The notes below the pieces were generated by a model. The model was not told the DNA's origin. It was given only the letters and a program-made list of their open reading frames with translations, and did no database searches. Made by a program: the position numbers and the translations under genes. Below are positions 57,971-64,000 of a stretch of 64,000 nt of DNA, one piece after another. Within the stretch, counting starts at the first letter, position 1. The number at the start of each line of letters is the position of its first letter. Location: contig BDDD01002285.1 in assembly GCA_001972305.1 (NCBI GenBank), positions 1 through 64,000 on the forward strand, read 5' to 3'. Source of the stretch: Cephalotus follicularis (Eukaryota; Streptophyta; Magnoliopsida; Oxalidales; Cephalotaceae).

Positions 57971-58511
57971 TATAACACCCCCGTTTGAGGACCGGGATGT
58001 CACACTAAACTAACTTACAGATTCAAATAAAAATATCTTAATCTTATTCAATTTATCAGTACGTGGTGGTTCTAGAATATGAAAACATATATAAAAACCT
58101 TAACATAAACTCAAAAAATCAAAATATTGTTCATAACACCAGTCAACATATGATCATAAAGCAACTATTCAATTGACAGAATCAACTCCTAAGTGATCCT
58201 CTGACATAAGGTAACTCTCTGATCACACTTGCCCCAGATGCTCCTAATAACCTACCGCATGGAAAACAAAAACGCGGCTGAGCAAACCTTAGTAGGATAT
58301 AGAATAACAAAACAGTTTACGAACAAAACAGTTTATGAAACATAACAGTTTACGAAACAAACAGTTTATGGAACATAATAGTTTGTGAAACAAAACAGTT
58401 TACGGAACATAACAATGCGAATCTTTTACAAAAACTGAACAATTCATAAATAAACCGAATTTATGCAATTCAAATGGTGCTCATGTCAAGCACACACACA
58501 CATACACACAG

Positions 58512-58543
<32 letters not shown>

Positions 58544-60991
58544 TATACGTTTTTGTTCATATCCGATTCCAAACTTTTCCAAACCAGTGTTTTATACTGA
58601 GATATGCAATATAGTTTATATATATATGCAAGGGATCCTGCAGAATCCAAATGCCCAGAATTATGTGTACGGCACTACAAGTCAATTCCGAAAAATCTGA
58701 ATCTGATAATAATTTTCGTAGGGCCGACCCATACGCCTCTATTCCTAAATGGGATCCAAATCCCGTTCGCAGGATATCAAAAGCAGTGACAGACGCCTTA
58801 GACTAATCACACCGCTACGGATAATGTCATGTCCCCGTCCCAGGCCCACGACATGCCTATGGTACGCCCATAGGTGGTTCAGATATATTCTCAGTATTTC
58901 AAAAATAATGACTTTATCAAAAATTATTTCAAAATATTGATTTACTCCGAAATCATGTCAAAATGTATATACATATATATATACGGTGTGTTTTTGAACA
59001 TATCCAAAATCATTATCATATCCCTAAAAATATCTACATAGTTTCATAATTGAATGTCATGCTTATTGAATTCCGCAAATAATTAAAAAGTTGACAGTAA
59101 TAAAATCTGAATTTATTTAAATAGATCCGAAGAGATATCCGAGAACAAATTTTTTTTTGACTAAAAAAAGAATAGAATTCATTTAAATAAAATCGAAGGA
59201 GAATCCAAGAACGAAAAATATCCTTACCTCATTCATAACAAGTAAAAACTGATTTTATTTCCATAAAATCAGATGAAGATAGTCAAGAACGAAAGTATCC
59301 GTACTAAAAGTAAAACCGAATTTATTTCAATAAAACCAATAGAGAAATCCAAGAAAGCAGAATTCGCACTTACTTCACCAAAAGCAAAACTGAAATTTTC
59401 TAATAAAATCTGAAGATAGCCAAGAATGAGAAAATCTGTACTTTATTCATAAACAGTAAAACTGAAATTTATTCTCAAACAAAATCAATATGAGAGTGTC
59501 AAGGAAAGAATTATCCGTACACTTATTCATAATAGAATAAATAGGATTTATTACAATAAAACCAAAGGGAGTTTATCAAAAAGGAAGACATTCATACCTT
59601 AGCCGCCTAACACTAATAATCACAAGAATGAACCAAAAACACGTACATAATCACCCTAATCGTCACCACAAATGTTCTATAATGCTAAACATGCAAACCA
59701 AATCATATTATCATATAACAGACATAACAAACATTAAATATAAACTGGTAGAAGAAAACGTGAGAAAGCGTCGACTTTCACATCAAAAGCATTAACGGTT
59801 AAGGCATGGTGTTGACGCTTAAGACATAGCGCAAGACAATGCATCGACAAGAAGCATGACAATTTACGTTGAAAGCGTCGAAGAAAAACATTACAAAACA
59901 CGAGCTAAGCATCGACACTCAAATAAAAGCATCGACGGTTAGGACATAAGCGTCGACCAGAACGAAAACAGTCGACACTTAAGAGGAACAAGACGATAAA
60001 AATAGTTTCAAAAATCCAGTTTTTCCAGTCATAGATAAATAAAACAGCAATATATAAGCATTAAAACATGATTTCTCGGTTTAAAAACACCAGTACAACA
60101 TTTTCAATGCATATACATATGAATTACAAGATGAAAATAGCAGTTTGAACTTTCAAAACATATTTTCTAACATTTCATGATTTAAAACAATTTGCATTAT
60201 CAATAGAGTTTTTTTTTTTGCAAAATCTAATAACTTTATATTCAATAGAACAGTAATGTAAAACGAAGTTATCACATCATACCTTCAAATGGTGGAAAAA
60301 CAGTGATGAAGACGATAAAAATTAATTCTGTTATGAAAGGAGTCGATGCTTTAGGAAAGGAGTCGACTTCTTTTTCTGCAGATGGCATTTAGACTTTGAT
60401 ATTCAACTTGTAATTCCTTGCACATAAATCAACTTGGTTAGATGCAAATATGTTATCATCAAAACAAGGATTGAGACTTAAACGTCAACAAAGATGTTGA
60501 AAAGAGTGAGACTTCTGCTGGTTTGAAAATTTATGCAGATGAAAAAGTTTTAAAGAGAGAAATCGTGGTTTTGAATGGCAAAAACGTGTTTTAGATTTAT
60601 GGCTTTCCTTACATACAGATACGCAACAAACACTACAGGAAAACACAGATAATCGGTTTTATGGCAAAAATCCCCTTTCCAAAATCAAGCCACCGTCCAA
60701 AATAAATAAGGAAAACTGTTAAAGTGTCGACGCTTAACCCTTTAATGCAAAAGCGTCGATGTCAAATGCATAACCGTCGACGTGATACACCTCTAAAGAA
60801 ACGATGAACTAACAACGCTAAGGCGTCGACGCTTAAGACAAAGGCGTCGACACTTAAGACGAAGGCATCAAAGCTTAACGCCCTGAACACAAAACGGACA
60901 GAGTTTTCAAAAATAAATTTCAAACGGTCCAACGTTATAAAACGTATAGCATACGATGTTAAACATATAGGCAACAGAATGGGATATTACA
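57971..60991 (-). repeat. 5' LTR of element H (3.02 kb)
   Basis: Colinear with 53562-56453 over its whole length. Differences: the terminal TGT has become TAT at 57971, microsatellite changes near 58491, small indels, and a 177-bp insertion (60314-60490) absent from the other LTR. GTCGAC clusters lie at 59760-59990 and 60726-60870 (core starts 60726, 60755, 60776, 60825, 60846, 60867). Confidence 0.92.
60314..60490 (-). mobile_element. Copia LTR fragment inserted in H 5' LTR
   Basis: Absent from the partner LTR. On the minus strand it starts TGTTGACGTTTAAGTCTCAA, then TTTTGATGATAACATATTTG, the same start as the copia J LTR (36483). AAGAC (60309-60313) and AAGAT (60491-60495) flank it and may be a mutated target duplication. 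Only about 177 bp is present, so it is a much-shortened LTR or a short element. It contains two GTCGAY sites. Confidence 0.7.
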
Positions 60992-63125
60992 GTCTCCATT
61001 TTTGAAGAGCAAAAACAATGGCAGCCAATTCAAGATCATGCGCCGGGTAATTTTCTTCATAAGGTTTCAGCTTCCTTGAAGCATAAGCAATCACCCTACC
61101 ATGTTGCATCAACACGCAACCCAAACCTTTACTCGAAGCATAGCTATACACAGCAAAATCTTCATTACCATCGGGCAATGCCAAGATAGGAGCAGAAATC
61201 AACCAATCCTTCAACTCTTGGAAACTAGGCTCACAGTCTCTATCCCAGATAAATAAAGCCTTCTTCGGGGTTAGTTGTGTCAATGGCGCAACAAGCTTCA
61301 AAAAATTCTGGATGAATCTCCGATAATAACCTGCCAAACCAAGAAAACTGCATACCTCCGTAACATTCTTCTGGTGAGGCCAATCTCAGACAACCTCAGT
61401 CTTCAACGGATCCACGACCAAACCTTCTCCAGAAACTATGTGACCAAGGAAGCTCACATGATCAAGCCAAAACTCGCACGTGCTGAATTTGGTATACAAG
61501 CACTGATCTCTGAGAATTTGTAAAACTACCCTCAGATGGTGTGCATGTTCCTCCTCGTTCCTTGAATATATAAGAATATCATCAATAAACACGACAACAA
61601 ACTGATCTAGATATGATCAAAATACATCATTCGTCAGGGACATGAATGCTACTGGTGCATTGGTAACACCAAACAACATTACTAGGAACTCATAGTGACC
61701 ATACAGCGTTCGAAAAGCAGTCTTTTCAATATCTCCTTCCCGTACTCTCAATTGATGATAACCTGATCTCAGACCGAATTTAGAGAGTACTCTTGAACCC
61801 TATAAATGATCAAAAAATTCCTCAATGTGTGGAAGAGGATACTTATTCTTTATTGTCGCTTTATTCAACATCTGATAATCAATACAAAGTCTCATCAACC
61901 CATCTTTCTTCTTCACAAACAATACGGGTGCACCCCACAGGGAAACACTAGGTCAAACGAAGCCTTTGTCAATCAAGTCTTACAATTGGATATTGAATTC
62001 TCTGAATTCAGCAGGAGCCATTCTGTACGATGCCTTAGAAATAGGAGCTATTCCAGGTACAAGATCAATAACAAACCCCATATACCTCTTTGGTAGCAAC
62101 GATACCAAATGTGTAGGAAATACATCAGGAAATTCATTCACAATAGGAATCCTTTCAAGATTCAAACCTTTCTCCTTCTTACTGTCAGTTACATAAGCCA
62201 GATATCCTTTGCATCCTTTCTCAAGGTACTTTGATGCACGAATGAAGGATATAATCGGTGTAGAAAATCCCTTGTCTCCCTCAAATTGGAAAGTGGTACC
62301 ATCGGACATACAAACTTCACTACCTTACTGTAACAGTCCATACAAGCACGATGAGTTGATAGCCAATCCATACCCAATATGATATCGAAGGCTCGAATGG
62401 GAAACACAATAAGATCTACATACAACAGAATCCCCGCCATAGAAATCACTCAACATTTATATACAAAATCTGTACACATGGAATCTCCAGCAGGTGTACT
62501 CACATCAAGGATATATGGCATGCAATCGGGTGTCATATCCAAATAAGATGCAAATCGAGAAGAAATAAATAAGTGTGATGCTCCTGGATCTAGCAATACT
62601 CTAGCTGAAAAGCCATAAATATAAAATGTACCTCCGATAACAGAAGTAGACTCCGAAATTTTTGTCTAAGTAAGGGTAAAAACTTTAGCTTTCATGATGC
62701 CCTTGCCAGTATCCTTCCACTGTGAAGGTCCAGCTGCAACACCGCTACTACTCGCAAGTCCAGTGGGTACTGTCACCTGACCCTTCAAACAATCTCTTAT
62801 CATATGGCCAGATGCCCCACACCTCATGCACAACCCATTCTTCATCCAATAATATTTTTGCTAATGGCTTGTACGACCACAATGAGAACAAACTCCATAT
62901 CTTGTATTACTCCCCTGACTAGGAGTACCCGGAGTGGTAAACTATTGAGATCTATTCTTTGCTGACTTGGTTGGAGAACCACAACCCTGCCACTTCGAAA
63001 AAGCTGTCCGAGACCATGTAGAGGTTTGTTTAGCCTGCTGTGCACGGGCCCTCTTCGCACGGTCTTCATTCTGAATACTCTCCAACAATCTCGCCTTTTG
63101 GGCGACTTTCACAAAGGTCTCTGAT
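60992..63125 (-). pseudogene. gag-pol: Element G: gag zinc knuckles, protease, RT, RNase H start
   Basis: Minus strand from about 63125: end of gag with two knuckles (CSHCGRTSH..., CMRCGASGHMIRDC, about 62900-62800), protease DPGASHLF (about 62590) followed by ILGMDWLSTHRA (62380), RT ([19 protein letters not shown] about 61940) with FIDD at 61578-61589, and RNase H ([10 protein letters not shown] about 61130, normally SDAS, so a conserved Asp is Tyr) up to the H insertion. Stops occur near 62857, 62680, 62450, 61950 and 61617. The 5' part of gag and the 5' LTR are missing; unrelated sequence begins near 63126. Confidence 0.9.
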
Positions 63126-64000
63126 GGGCATCGTTAAACCGATTCAAAATTACCATAATCTAACAATTTATCAAATGGAAAGTAGGGATCGTTCCCATGA
63201 AGAGCTATGATGATATGCTATAAAAACGAAACTAGTATGCAATTAAACAGAAATAATAAACACTAAATAGAATAATTGCAAAAGACAGTTGATTTGAATT
63301 AAACTACGGCTGTGAGAAATTAGATAATTCAAATTAAATATCTAAAGCAATGTGAATAAATAAATATGAAATTTATGTGAGAAAACAGTCCCATGGATGT
63401 GAGAATCCTCGCATGTATATATATATATATAAATTCATGGCATAAATTCTGGTTTAATGCAGCATCATAGAAAATAATTATTTAGCCTAGGCAGCCTATC
63501 CTGTCAAACCTTAATACTCTCGAAAGGATGATTCGTTAAAGGATGTCTTTGGTGCAATCACATAGAAAGATTAAGAATCATTGCATGATTAAATGAATTA
63601 GAGCTACAAGCACTAAAACATTAAAACAGTTTTTATATCATTAAAATTCCTTCTCATTAATGTTCCACATACATTAATAAGAAAAGATTGTCTTGCATAG
63701 CATGATGTAAATGAATTAGAGCTACAAGCACTAAAACATCAAAACATATTTTATATCATTAAAATTCCTTCTCATCAATGTTCCACATACATTAACAAGA
63801 AAAGATTGTCTTACAAACATGCTATTAAACTAGAAAACCCGAATTCAAAAAATATATATAAAACATCGGCTCATCTACATCAAGGGATTAAGAAACTTAG
63901 CCGGTCATGACGATGGTAGTAGCAATAATCTTCAATTCATTTTTCACCATCCATCAGCCGCTTTTCTTCTTTTTGTTTCACGTAAACCAGCCTCCTTTAG
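63126..64000. other. Unclassified AT-rich repeat
   Basis: No coding domain is recognisable. It starts near 63126 with TTAAACCG..., includes GTAGGGATCGTTCCCATG (63183-63200) and an (AT)n run (63416-63431), and continues to the window edge. It could be the flank or LTR of an element that cut off G, or a non-autonomous repeat. Confidence 0.5.
63593..63828. repeat. 118-bp tandem duplication
   Basis: Two adjacent copies start ATGAATTAGAGCTACAAGC at 63593 and 63711, and both run to 'aagattgtctt.ca'. They differ at only a handful of positions, so the duplication is recent compared with the decayed elements around it. Confidence 0.88.

Larger units (their letters stand above)
53562..60991 (-). mobile_element. 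Element H: LTR retrotransposon with gag only (non-autonomous)
   Basis: Two LTRs (53562-56453 and 57971-60991) surround only about 1.5 kb of interior: polypurine tract, gag and primer site. Protease, RT, RNase H and integrase are absent. The exact 5-bp duplication GTCTC flanks it (53557-53561, 60992-60996) and it splits the RNase H frame of G. This fits the class called TR-GAG. Because it has intact ends and a TSD, it was mobilised as such, or a deleted copy was; enzymes must have come from a related element. LTR family A/H/solo-46354 is shared. Confidence 0.92.

Overview
The window is a block of nested LTR retrotransposons from a flowering-plant nuclear genome, probably a dicot with a large, repeat-rich genome. 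I found no host protein gene, rRNA, tRNA or CRISPR array. The basis is the content itself: Ty3/gypsy pol with a C-terminal chromodomain, primer-binding sites matching plant initiator-Met tRNA (TGGTATCAGAG), LTRs of 2.3-3.2 kb opening TGTAA..CCC and closing GGG..ACA, and one SIRE/Tork-like Ty1/copia element. The species cannot be named from this. Long-LTR, chromodomain-bearing elements of the Tekay/Del type usually sit in heterochromatin.

Layout (letters are mine). 1-444: end of a copia LTR (+). A (+, 445-5173): RNase H, integrase, chromodomain and 3' LTR of a gypsy element cut off on its left. K (-, 5174-5551): LTR fragment. B (+, 5552-13620): gypsy pol and 3' LTR, split by a solo LTR (5878-8639, TSD GGCTA). 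J (-, 13621-36483): copia gag-pol remnant and 5' LTR, split by a D-family solo LTR (13786-16082, TSD TTCTC) and by C. C (+, 19253-35934, TSD TAAAC): gypsy element with both LTRs; its 3' LTR is split by D. D (+, 27377-33896): 5' LTR, gag, PR, RT and RNase H; integrase and 3' LTR deleted. E (-, 36641-45088): gypsy element with gag-pol, a full 5' LTR and a truncated 3' LTR. F (-, 45089-49142): gypsy pol fragment split by a solo LTR (46354-48801, TSD ATCGC). G (-, 49143-63125): gypsy 3' LTR and pol, split in RNase H by H. H (-, 53562-60991, TSD GTCTC): two LTRs around a gag-only interior, hence non-autonomous. 63126-64000: unclassified repeat with a tandem duplication.

Nothing here looks able to move by itself. 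Every coding region carries stops, frameshifts, deletions or catalytic substitutions. Most in-frame stops look like CAG to TAG or CGA to TGA, the trace expected of deaminated methylcytosine. H could only have moved with enzymes from a relative; A belongs to the same LTR family and is a candidate partner type.

The strongest unexplained signal is a set of palindromic GTCGAC-centred sites (consensus near AAGCGTCGACGCTT; AGTCGACTG in A) arrayed inside LTRs of at least six gypsy families and also the copia LTR. In the best arrays the centres are spaced 20-22 bp, with jumps of 29-35 bp, that is two or three turns of the helix. Several LTRs hold two arrays: one 100-450 bp from the LTR start, one about 0.6-1.5 kb in. 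Families without it (C, D) carry other short repeats in the same region.
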